A DNA stretch of 11,252 nucleotides from Hemicentrotus pulcherrimus (lineage: Eukaryota > Echinodermata > Echinoidea > Camarodonta > Strongylocentrotidae), in contig BEXV01000209.1 in NCBI GenBank assembly GCA_003118195.1, forward strand, positions 239,417-250,668, given 5' to 3'. The notes under the pieces are model-generated. The model did not search any database and was not told the origin of the DNA. It saw only the letters and a program-made list of their open reading frames with translations. Position 1 is the first letter of the stretch. Each line of letters begins with the position of its first letter. The translations under genes and the position numbers were made by a program. This document shows positions 1-7,166 of the stretch, piece after piece.

Positions 1-36
1 AATAAATTGAAACAGATGAGTTTGTTATTCCACAAT
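1..36 (-). CDS. possible third exon of the secreted-protein gene (cut by window edge)
   Basis: On the minus strand a TTTAG acceptor (AG at 38-37) is followed by an open stretch to the window edge. If joined in phase 1 to the donor at 384/383, the junction codon becomes GAT and the reading continues DCGITNSSVSIY with no stop, adding a Cys and a further N-glycosylation sequon (NSS). The implied intron (37-383) is 347 bp. The pyrimidine tract is only moderate. A competing acceptor near 155 would read about 20 codons and then stop. Only 12 codons are visible, so this is a weak prediction resting on phase compatibility and similar composition to exon 2. Confidence 0.22.
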
Positions 37-383
37 CTAAAGCCACGAGCCATCGCATTTTTAAAAGATTTTCCGAAGCCTTTTAAAAAGTGTCCTAAGT
101 AATCAATGTAATTTAACAAAAGTCAATCCAAATTGTTTTGAGGAGTAAAAAAGGCTGAACCCACTGCCGACTGTATAATATAGATGAAGTCAAGATCTGC
201 TCATGCAGTATTTCAACGGATAAACGGCACCAAACGACTCTTTGAAGATAAATTGTTTTGCTTGATCTGTCTTTTGATTTAAAGGAATTAAGTGATAGAC
301 GTGATAGACACAAAGTCAGATTCAAATGGTATATATCATAAAAAGATAATTGACTTATATGGGTAGAGTCTAATACAACTTAC

Positions 384-542
384 CGTATCTATCAATCAGC
401 TCAGGTGCGTTGCTCCAGTTTCCAATGATGGAGGTCCAGTTTTCACAGTGAGTACAATCAAGTTTGCCGTTTGTAATAATGCAAGACCAGTTCCTAGTCC
501 CATAGTAAGACCAGGTCCGACGATTAAAACAGTCCCAGTGAC
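384..542 (-). CDS. exon 2: Trp/Cys-rich extracellular-type module, phase 1-1
   Basis: This is an internal exon of an unrecognised gene. Acceptor: a pyrimidine-rich tract, a TTAAC branch-point-like sequence and GATTGCAG, with the exon starting at 542. Donor: ACG/GTAAGT with the exon ending at 384, and an in-frame stop follows in the intron. The 159-bp exon is open in phase 1 at both ends, the symmetric phase typical of shuffled extracellular domains. Its roughly 53 residues contain four Cys (WDC, NWSC, LDCTHC), five Trp, a YYG motif and three N-glycosylation sequons (NWS, NWT, NWS), and end in ELIDRYG. This composition suggests a disulphide-bonded, glycosylated, secreted or ectodomain module. 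I do not recognise the family: the Cys spacing does not match EGF, sushi, LDLa, SRCR, Ig or TSP1. Coding nature is inferred from splice signals, open frame and composition; function is unknown. Confidence 0.5.
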
Positions 543-1445
543 CTGCAATCAACCATAAAACCAAAGTTAAGGAAGAACAAACCCTGACCTGCATTAAAAC
601 AGATAAACATTGCCCTACATGAGAAATTCTTTCTTCCGTCCCGTAAATACGCTTCTACTTCTTTCATGAGACAAGTATAGGCGTTTATACATGACTATTG
701 GTAGTATTGTGTATATCATACGGTCATATAATCAAACAACTCATATTTCCCTGTGTTAACTGCAGTAAGTGAGTAGGACTGGTCTAAACATCATATGCAA
801 ATTGATGTTCGGTCTTTATATTATAGTTTTTATCTCATCGTGAGCTGATTTACACAAAAACTTCTTTTTCAGATAGAGGATAGGTGGCGGATTAAGCTCT
901 GTACTGGGCCCCAAATCTATTTACCTATCTTTAGTTCTTTTGAAAGAATAATTGGAGCAATCCTTTAAACGTTCAAGTTTCTCTACCAATAAGAAACGAA
1001 AGAAGAAAAAGCTTCACCCATGTATTCGGAGTTGATTTTCTCATCTAAGATAACCATTATTGTTCGTGAAAAAAAGGGGAAATGCAAAGTAAGTCTACTT
1101 GTTTTCATGGTTATTGTTCGTGGAAAAAAGGGGGAAATGCAAAGTAAGTCTACTGTTTTTCATGAAAAATGTACGGCACTACATGAAACATACAATAAAA
1201 CAAATTACAAGACATACTTCAATATACGTATTCATATCGTGTATCATTTTACAAAATAAAAAATAATATTGTCTGAATTAATACCAACATTTTCACCTCG
1301 ATTCAATGATTTTATTTTGCGAAAAAAATCAATTAGAATTTGACGTTTGAATATGAAATGATAAAATTCAAATAAATAAGACGTCGACATGTAACATGCA
1401 AGGTTGTAAGACATATTAGAAGACAACGAAATATATTGAACTCAC
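543..1445 (-). other. putative intron 1 of the secreted-protein gene
   Basis: This 903-bp AT-rich stretch is bounded on the minus strand by GTGAGT (donor after 1446) and TTGCAG (acceptor before 542), both phase 1. It contains a two-copy tandem repeat at 1057-1165. The string TGCAGGTCA occurs twice near the acceptor (585-593 and 539-547). The upstream copy would be an alternative 3' splice site 46 bp away and out of frame. I see no further coding exon in it, but a short one cannot be excluded. Confidence 0.42.
1057..1165. repeat. two-copy tandem repeat, 54/55 bp unit
   Basis: Copy 1 is 1057-1110 and copy 2 is 1111-1165. Both start TTATTGTTCGTG, continue through an A-run, a G-run and AAATGCAAAGTAAGTCTACT, and end in TTTTCATG. 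They differ at only a few positions (A/G-run lengths and two substitutions or shifts), so the duplication is recent. Each copy carries a GTAAGT string on the plus strand. It lies inside the putative intron 1 of the minus-strand gene. The reading frame that spans it is a by-product of the repeat, not a gene. Confidence 0.9.
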
Positions 1446-1536
1446 CATCGGATGATCCTAATAAGCAGATGATAATAGAAGTCGACAGGACTGATAATAT
1501 GGCATGATATTCCTTCCAGTCAAACATTTTAGTCAT
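1446..1536 (-). CDS. exon 1: start codon and signal-peptide-like leader
   Basis: This is the first coding exon of an unrecognised secreted or membrane protein. An in-frame TGA sits immediately 5' of the ATG at 1536-1534, so the reading cannot extend upstream without splicing. A second ATG at 1527 has a better Kozak context (A at -3) and may be the true start. The leader has a charged n-region (MFDWKEYH) and a hydrophobic core (AILSVLSTSIIICLLG) followed by small residues (SSDG), the layout of a cleavable signal peptide. The exon ends GATG/GTGAGT in phase 1. This matches the phase of exon 2 at 542, so the junction codon becomes GGT (Gly) and Cys/Trp-rich sequence follows directly. Phase agreement plus a secretion signal ahead of a sequon-rich module makes the two exons support each other. 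An anchored protein remains possible because the C-terminus is off-window. Confidence 0.5.
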
Positions 1537-2628
1537 TCATTCATCGTTTGTATATAAAAATTATGAACCACTCGATCTCCTATATGCGATAGGAAAAATA
1601 ACGCAAATAAAATTCACTCGCTTTATCAGACATGCGTCCAACCTGATAGTAAAGGAGTCACTGGGCTGTGTGGAGGCACTAACGAAGCTTTAATGGGAAC
1701 GCTAACTCGCTTCCCTAAATCCATGTATGCGGGCAACACGTTACCACGGAGGTTTCTGGACCTCGTTATTATTTTTTGGACTGCCATTCGAAAGATAAAT
1801 ATCATACTAATACATTGAGTGTTACAGCCAAAAAGGTTGCCCTCTCTGGAAAAGGGTGGGAGGGGGGTATCAAGAATAATTATATACGCAAAAAATGTGA
1901 ACGATATAATTAGAATCAGTTACACAAAATTGTACAGACGTATAAACTAACGCAAACTACGACTAAGTTCGTTGAATGTAGACTTGAGACCAGACTTCGG
2001 ATAGGCATGAAAGGTTATCGAAGATTTGGAAACACTAACCACTGGTAGTTTGACTCGATTTACTTGTAGGATTTCCACGTGGATCCAAAATTTTGATTCA
2101 CGTTATCCAAAACACCGCTCTCGAGGCCATCAAAGATCGTTCTCGTATAATCATAACCTTCCAAATGGAAGTCGGCTTACAATGATTTATTTCTCTTTCC
2201 TTCTCTTTATTTTGTAAGGATATAATTGCATTTATACAAGTAGTTTGTGACGCGGTCTGTGACACCTTCAAAACGACCCGTGTGGTATGAAGAATAATAG
2301 CTCTCGATGACGATCTCAGCTAATTTAGTAGCTCGTAGCTCGCTTGATTCCCCTTTTCTTCTTCTTTTCCCCTTTTTGTACGTAACACGCGCGGATCTGA
2401 TTGGAAAAAGGAAACAACTGCTGAAAAAAAATTATTATCCCGATGACATACATTTCTACTAAAGGATAGCAGTTCGTAACAACTTATCATAGGTATGGTT
2501 GCGAACACTGCTCAACAGAAGGTGGGATTGAGATTTATGCATATTTTTTTTCCCCAGAATTGAATTCAACTTGATATAATGAAGATGATTAGAAGAATAA
2601 AATTCAATAGTAGGCGAATATTTGAGGA
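1537..2628. other. 5' flank of the secreted-protein gene; no confident gene
   Basis: The stretch is AT-rich intergenic DNA apart from a segment of higher GC at about 1630-1770, which lies 100-230 bp upstream of exon 1 and could hold its promoter. A TATATA string at 1551-1556 is too close to the start codon to serve alone. A G-rich run lies at 1852-1867. On the minus strand a 38-codon open stretch without ATG (2060-2179) has coding-like composition but no good splice sites. A pyrimidine-rich run lies near 2347-2377. Nothing else could be assigned. Confidence 0.4.
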
Positions 2629-2834
2629 GGCGCGATAGCTCAGTCGGTATAGAGCAGTGGTCTCGTGATCCGGTGACCCGGGTTCGAAACCAAGTCGATG
2701 CGCTAGTGCCCTTTGGTAAGGCATTAATCCTCATTACCAGGTCCCTCGGAGGGGACTTAAAGCCGTCGGCCGTCTGGTTGCTTACTTACAAGCATTTATG
2801 TTTTCTCAGCAGTCAGGTAAAATAACCACCACCA
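2629..2834 (+). mobile_element. tRNA-derived SINE, echinoderm type
   Basis: The head is tRNA-like. A perfect A box (TAGCTCAGTCGG, 2636-2647) and a perfect B box (GGTTCGAAACC, 2681-2691) form a type 2 RNA polymerase III promoter. The anticodon arm is degraded and the acceptor does not pair fully, so this is not a functional tRNA. A body follows (GCTAGTGCCC, then a block with TCGGAGGGGACTTAAAGCCGTCGG at about 2745-2771, then TTGCTTACTTACAAGCATTTATG). The middle block resembles the conserved central domain of many marine-invertebrate SINEs, and from memory matches elements common in strongylocentrotid sea urchins. The tail is an ACC-type simple repeat ending near 2834. I found no clear target-site duplication, so the 3' boundary is approximate. 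Overlapping open frames here are by-products. Confidence 0.82.
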
Positions 2835-3570
2835 CATTCGCAGATTACCACATGGTCTAATTAAATGCTTATTTCTAAAACTAGGTGAGGCAGTTTTGTG
2901 GTATATATTTATTATATATAGCTATCAGTCAGTACAAATTGCTTACCAAAATATATCTTACTTCTAAAACATTGGTTTGTTTAAACCCTGTTTTAACTTC
3001 TATTCTTGGGTTCAGCTTCAGAAATTTCGAAACAAAATGTTACATCATTTTATCGGATACTTGTATCTTTTGGGTGATTTTCAATTCAAGTTGAAATTGT
3101 AAGCTGTTTCCACTCTAAGCGTAGTTCAATCGTAGATAAAGCTGAGTTCTGGTCATGCGATTGCATTGTGAAAGAAACGGTGTGGAATCGATCAGAAAAG
3201 GTTGATCATCTAGCATATAAGTATTGGTGTGTACTGCAAGGTTCTGGAATCTTAAAAATGATAAGAAATTTTGCCCACTCTTAGTAAATTTATAAGCACT
3301 GTACACAGAAAGATGTACATCAACTCAACATTCTCTTTAAACCTGTACGTTGTGTCATGTAAACACTGCGATATCCTACCTGCAACTTTATCTTGATATT
3401 TTAATCATAGACAAGGCCCGTTTTGAAACACGTCTTTATAATATCATGACCTGTCTTTTTAACAATGTTTCCTTGGATATTTGCCAAATAGTTCAACTCA
3501 AATTGCTCTTGATATTTTTATTGTTATCTGCGACCGTAGGCTGTACCAGCTACTTTTTTTCGGCGAATCA
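2835..3570. other. intergenic, nothing recognised
   Basis: AT-rich sequence with several open frames of 60-90 codons on both strands. None shows conserved motifs, coding-like composition or convincing splice signals. Confidence 0.45.
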
Positions 3571-3600
3571 CCTGACCTTAATTTCTCAATTAAGGTCAGG
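3571..3600. repeat. perfect 13-bp inverted repeat with 4-nt loop
   Basis: CCTGACCTTAATT (3571-3583) is exactly complementary to AATTAAGGTCAGG (3588-3600), separated by TCTC. The sequence can form a hairpin or small cruciform. Its right arm overlaps the first four bases of a hAT-like terminus starting at 3597, so the palindrome may be related to an insertion or excision event. Confidence 0.92.
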
Positions 3601-3616
3601 GTTTCTCAAACTTTTT
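3597..3616 (+). mobile_element. hAT-like transposon terminus
   Basis: CAGGGTTTCTCAAACTTTTT closely resembles the terminal inverted repeat of hAT elements of the Charlie type (CAG-GGTTCTCAA-CTTTTT pattern, from family knowledge). About 20-60 bp downstream come GGTCC strings often seen next to such ends. I could not find the opposite terminus downstream, and the 8 bases before it (3589-3596) have no visible partner, so this would be a truncated or heavily decayed element. Confidence 0.4.
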
Positions 3617-3949
3617 CTTTGACGGTCCAAGTGCAATTTCTATGAAAGCTGAAAGGTCCGAAACTTGGGATCAAAATTCGCCTGAAAATTCGTATTGTCG
3701 ATCGCATATTTCAACTTACGCATAGAAAAATGTAGAGTTTACTGAAAAAGAACACCCGATTTCCTGGAATCTGGTGGAATTTTCTTTTAAACTTTCAAAA
3801 TGCCCCTTACTGTACTCGGATTTTTAAAACATTTCAATGAATAGCTATGGGGAGAATAACGTCATGCGACTTGTCGCACCAGATTATGAACTTTAAACTT
3901 CAAATGTTGCGAGGAAGCAAAGAGGAAAGGGATAAAACTACACAACGGC
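3617..3949. other. intergenic, possibly interior of a decayed transposon
   Basis: AT-rich sequence to the right of the hAT-like terminus. No transposase reading frame, inverted terminus or other recognisable feature is visible. It may be non-autonomous filler of the element starting at 3597. Confidence 0.3.
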
Positions 3950-4215
3950 GGATGCAAGATTTGTTAAGGGGTCGAAGCCGACGAGTGCGCGAAGTTACAC
4001 TGCAAGCGCGCGTAAACGCTAGCCCTTCTGAGTGAGGGGCAGAGCAAAAAGACTTTGAATATTTGTACGCAGTATATATGTAAATTATGAAGTGGGGCTT
4101 ATTTTGCTTTCTAATGGATCCGTACAACATGGCAGAGCCTAGGGTGCTGACAGAGACCCTACCGGGGTTCAAGGGACAGTGCCCCACCGGGGACCTAAGA
4201 GTCTGAGACTCCGAA
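3950..4215. repeat. GC-rich degenerate repeat remnant
   Basis: Two GC-rich patches (about 3945-4040 and 4130-4200) flank an AT-rich middle. The second contains a 25-bp-spaced direct repeat (CCCTACCGGGG at 4157-4167 and CCCCACCGGGG at 4182-4192) within a GGGG-xxx-CCCC dyad. A similar GGGG/CCCC dyad occurs at 5340-5400. I take these as fragments of a dispersed transposon family whose class I cannot name. The open frames crossing the region on both strands look accidental. Confidence 0.35.
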
Positions 4216-4326
4216 ATCTCTAGAGTTTTTGACATTCAGAATATTCTAAATAGCCGTCGCAATCGATAAAAACTCGTATCCATCTCTTGAAATCTAAAAT
4301 TGCAGTGACCCTATTGTGATTTTGTT

Positions 4327-4479
4327 AAAGAGCACAATTAAGCCCTGAGATTGGGCATTCTTTCTCATTTAGTATTAGCAGAACACGCCATTAGTAATGG
4401 ACACAACATTAAATGGGAGGATGCCCACATTATTGTGTTCAAGAATGGTAAAAGAATCTATCTAGATAAAACAGATTAA
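4327..4479 (+). pseudogene. Penelope-like retroelement fragment, GIY-YIG endonuclease C-terminal region
   Basis: The plus strand reads KEHN-stop-ALRLGILSHLVLAEH, continuing AISNGHNIKWEDAHII (4384-4431) and ending KRIYLDKTD-stop (4450-4479). The 'LAEHAI..GHNI.WEDA.II....KR.YLE' pattern is characteristic of the C-terminal linker/endonuclease region of Penelope-like retroelements in metazoan genomes (family knowledge). An internal TAA at 4339-4341 and the absence of any reverse transcriptase sequence upstream show that it is a dead 5'-truncated copy, consistent with typical Penelope insertions. No gene function is expected. Confidence 0.65.
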
Positions 4480-5339
4480 TCTGTAGTGACTTTACCTTAG
4501 GAGAACTTTGCATTTGAAGATATTATTGTCTTGTCTCTATTGTATGGCATGACGTCTAGCCTTTTATTCCATTGTCATTCATTTCTTAGTGACACCTGTT
4601 ACATTACTAGAGTGCCACACATACTTATTCTGGCAAGCACATTCCACACCTTAAGTGTTGGGATGTGCAACCACTTAATGTACTGGTATAGCTTATACAG
4701 GTACATCCATATTCATATTCATATTTATTTCATTTCCAACATTACACTTGCTTGCTTCACCTTTTTTTTCCTCACTTCTCCCGAGCTGTTCATATAGAGC
4801 ACACGTATTCTAGAGAGTCTTGAGTCGATCTACAGCAAAGCTAATTCAGCTTCATCTTAATTCTTGTCCTATTTCTTCGCTTTGTTTCTCTACTCGGTTC
4901 TGAGGCCTTATTACTTTATAGAGATTATAAGTTTCTTCTTCCTTACTTAATTCGCAAAGTAGCGTCATTAGTTTGTACATGGTCTTACATATTATGTGCA
5001 ATATTTGAATTACTATTTGTGAGATAATATATGTCCCAAGTGCCAGCATTACAATAAGTGTATCTACGAGACAAGGTAGGAAAGAAACCATTTTCCATTT
5101 CTTTAATTTAGGTGATTAATTCCCTAAACATCCTTCATTAAATGGGGACTCTTGTTATGCATTGTTATCATATTTTGCTCCAGTGATCTCGAGGCAGCAG
5201 ACAACAAGAAATTGTGTAAATAATTTTATTTTTTTTTAATCCACGGGAATGGATGTTAGAAGCTTTAACAACATACAACACACGTTCTCTCCAGTTGTAT
5301 ACAACAAAAGTTTTTCTTGGGAACCACTTCTAACTTTAT
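4480..5339. other. intergenic with small hairpins; no gene
   Basis: AT-rich DNA. It contains an imperfect hairpin at 4637-4668 that competes with a second one at 4651-4678, and three tandem copies of CATATT (4708-4725). Open frames of 60-110 codons are hydrophobic or low-complexity, lack motifs and are not supported as genes. Confidence 0.4.
4708..4725. repeat. CATATT x3 microrepeat
   Basis: Three exact tandem copies of CATATT, followed by degenerate T/A-rich sequence. Confidence 0.8.
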
Positions 5340-5400
5340 GGATTGGGTGCAGGGTAGAGCTTTTGCCGGGAGTCTGGGAGGCGGAGCCCCAGGTAGTTCT
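5340..5400. repeat. GC-rich repeat fragment with GGGG/CCCC dyad
   Basis: A short GC-rich island in AT-rich surroundings, with the strings CCGGGAGTCTGGGAGGCGG and GGAGCCCCAGG. Its layout resembles the patch at 4157-4192 and GC-rich dispersed repeats that I associate with invertebrate genomes. It is probably the remnant of a mobile element. Overlapping frames on both strands are likely by-products. Confidence 0.35.
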
Positions 5401-5985
5401 TTTTTCTTCTTTTTTTCCTCGAAAATTCAAAATAGTCGCCACAAGCTATATGAATTGTAATTTCATCCTAAAAAGTCACATAACCCCTCCATTTCATTTC
5501 ATAATGAATAACATCTCTTTTTATGAAATATTTTTCTCAGACCCAACTTCACCAGAGCTGACCACCTGTTTACAATAGACCATATAATACCAACATAGGA
5601 GTTGCTATGTCAGACGTCCTGTAGCATCACCAGAAAAGAAAGGCAATGTGGTGGTACTGAATGAAAGAATGCAGTTCTTTTGTGAGCATGTACTGAGCTG
5701 GGGTAATTAGTTACACATCACTGTCTCTTGTTAGCTCACTAAAGATTGACAGATGAGGTCACAAGATGAATGAGATCTGGAGATCTTTTTAGGGTGGGGC
5801 TAAGCAGGTCTGAGAATTTTTGTTTAAAAACATTTACAAATCTATGAAATATATTTAGATGTTTGAATAATAAAATATGAATTGTATGCAGCCCTGCACA
5901 TTAACAGGAATCAACTTATATTTGGATGCCACCCTACCTTTAAAGTTTAAGAATTTGATTTGGATTATATTGGTTTTCTCAGTCA
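5401..5985. other. intergenic, nothing recognised
   Basis: AT-rich DNA without gene-like frames. Two AGATCT hexamers lie 2 bp apart (5773-5778 and 5781-5786), and a TGAGGTCAC string (5754-5762) contains a nuclear-receptor-type half site. Both could be chance. Confidence 0.4.
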
Positions 5986-5998
5986 TTTTCCTTTCTTC

Positions 5999-6030
<32 letters not shown>
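5986..6030. repeat. 45-nt pure pyrimidine tract with (CT)14 microsatellite
   Basis: There are no purines on the plus strand from 5986 to 6030. The right part (6002-6030) is an uninterrupted CT dinucleotide run. As a mirror-symmetric polypyrimidine tract it could form triplex (H-) DNA and bind GAGA-type factors. It is expected to vary in length between individuals. Confidence 0.95.
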
Positions 6031-6034
<4 letters not shown>

Positions 6035-6852
6035 ACTCTATTCCTCATTGTGAAAGTTAATATATAGATATATATTTATCATGCTTGTTGTCTTCATTTT
6101 ACATCGAGAATCCGATTACCGCCCTCATATTATGAACACATAAAGAGGCGCCAAAAATTATCTTTCATCTTTAGAACTGTGTTCCTTGTAAACAACACGA
6201 GATCATATTCATCACGTAAAGAGCACGCTTAACCTGGATATTTTCTTTGATAATCAAAATGTCAAGGAAAATGTTGATAAACGTTCATAAAAATAAATAA
6301 GACCATATATTGCTCAGTTATTATGTTTTATGCGAGGAATTCTGGCTAATAAAGCTCTTCGGAATATATAAAAGTTAGAAATTACATGTCGGTTCGACTT
6401 TGTATCAAACATTAATCATATTCTCTCTCGCCTGATCAGTAGATACGTTTAAGATTTGGGTATTACAGAAACTATTTGCTGTTAATTATAACGCCATATA
6501 ACTAACATAATTGCGCAATCTATAGTATGCTTGACTGCATGTGATGTAATTAACCTAGCAAAATATATATGTACGTATAATGCTGTATTATACCATGAAC
6601 TAATGAGGAGAGCCGCCTTCAGTAACGTTGTTCATTTTGGTAATTCACAGGCATAAGTTGATATTTTTTTATAAATATTTATGATTGTATTGTACTTCGT
6701 TTTCTTGTATTCCTCCTTTATGTTCTTAAAATGTTTAAATAATAAATAGGCCTAAGTGTTACTGAACCTGACGGGCGCAATGAAGTAGAGCTAGGAATAT
6801 GGACCGTATGGACGTGATACAAGAGAGAAGAGGAACAAGCTATTGAAATATG
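6031..6852. other. intergenic, AT-rich; no gene
   Basis: Strongly AT-rich sequence with many short homopolymer runs. Minus-strand CATAAA strings (at 6677-6682 and 6717-6722) could act as variant poly(A) signals for long foxQ2 transcripts, but this is speculative. No reading frame stands out. Confidence 0.4.
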
Positions 6853-7130
6853 TCCAGTGGGGTGTTTCACGAAGATTCTAGGTCAAACTTAACTCTAAGT
6901 TGGACTTAACAAATATGGAGAGCCATGAGTAGCCTTATAATGACATATATTCAAAAGCAAAAATAATTATTAATTCCACATCAAGAACTTGAAATGTCCC
7001 ATGATAATAGATAATATGAATGATTTGAATCAACATTTTATGCCTTTTAAAATAACTTTTTTACAAAATATTTTATAGAGAAAAGATGCTAACGGCTTTC
7101 CACCGTAGATCTTTGTGAAACATCCCCTGG
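6853..7130. mobile_element. MITE with ~22-bp terminal inverted repeats
   Basis: The left end (6853-6875) reads CCAG, a G-run, TGTTTCACGAAGAT. The right end read in reverse complement (7130-7109) is CCAGGGGATGTTTCACAAAGAT. The two agree at about 20 of 22 positions with one single-base gap. The 278-bp element carries no coding frame. Just inside the left end it has a sub-terminal inverted repeat (AACTTA-ACTC-TAAGTT, 6887-6902). These are hallmarks of a non-autonomous DNA transposon. No target-site duplication is evident, so the superfamily is unassigned. Similar GTTTCAC-A-AGAT ends occur widely in marine invertebrate genomes (recollection). Confidence 0.75.
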
Positions 7131-7147
7131 GGAAGAATGCAACAAGC

Positions 7148-7166
7148 GAGAGAGAGAGAGAGAGAA
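7148..7166. repeat. (GA)9 microsatellite beside the MITE
   Basis: A GA run is followed by a purine-rich stretch to about 7260. The arms GAGAGAATT (7160-7168) and AATTCTCTC (7184-7192) form a 9-bp hairpin with a 15-nt loop. The Arg/Glu-rich reading frame across it (7137-7418) arises from the repeat and is not considered a gene. Confidence 0.9.

Noticed and set aside
1020..1259. 79-codon plus-strand frame
   Set aside because: It consists largely of the two tandem repeat copies and AT-rich flank.
2629..2702. Functional tRNA gene
   Set aside because: A and B boxes are present, but the anticodon stem has mismatches, the loop is 9 nt and the acceptor strands do not pair; it continues into a SINE body.
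3350..3622. 90-codon hydrophobic plus-strand frame that looks membrane-spanning
   Set aside because: Hydrophobicity follows from T-rich DNA; it runs into the hairpin and hAT-like end and has no start context or homologous motif.
3900..4235. 111-codon minus-strand open frame
   Set aside because: It spans GC-rich repeat patches and an AT-rich middle, with no motif or coding-like composition; best explained by repeat sequence.
5236..5578. Overlapping plus- and minus-strand open frames of 68 and 109 codons
   Set aside because: Both cross the GC-rich repeat fragment and lack domains; frames open on both strands point to chance or repeat origin.
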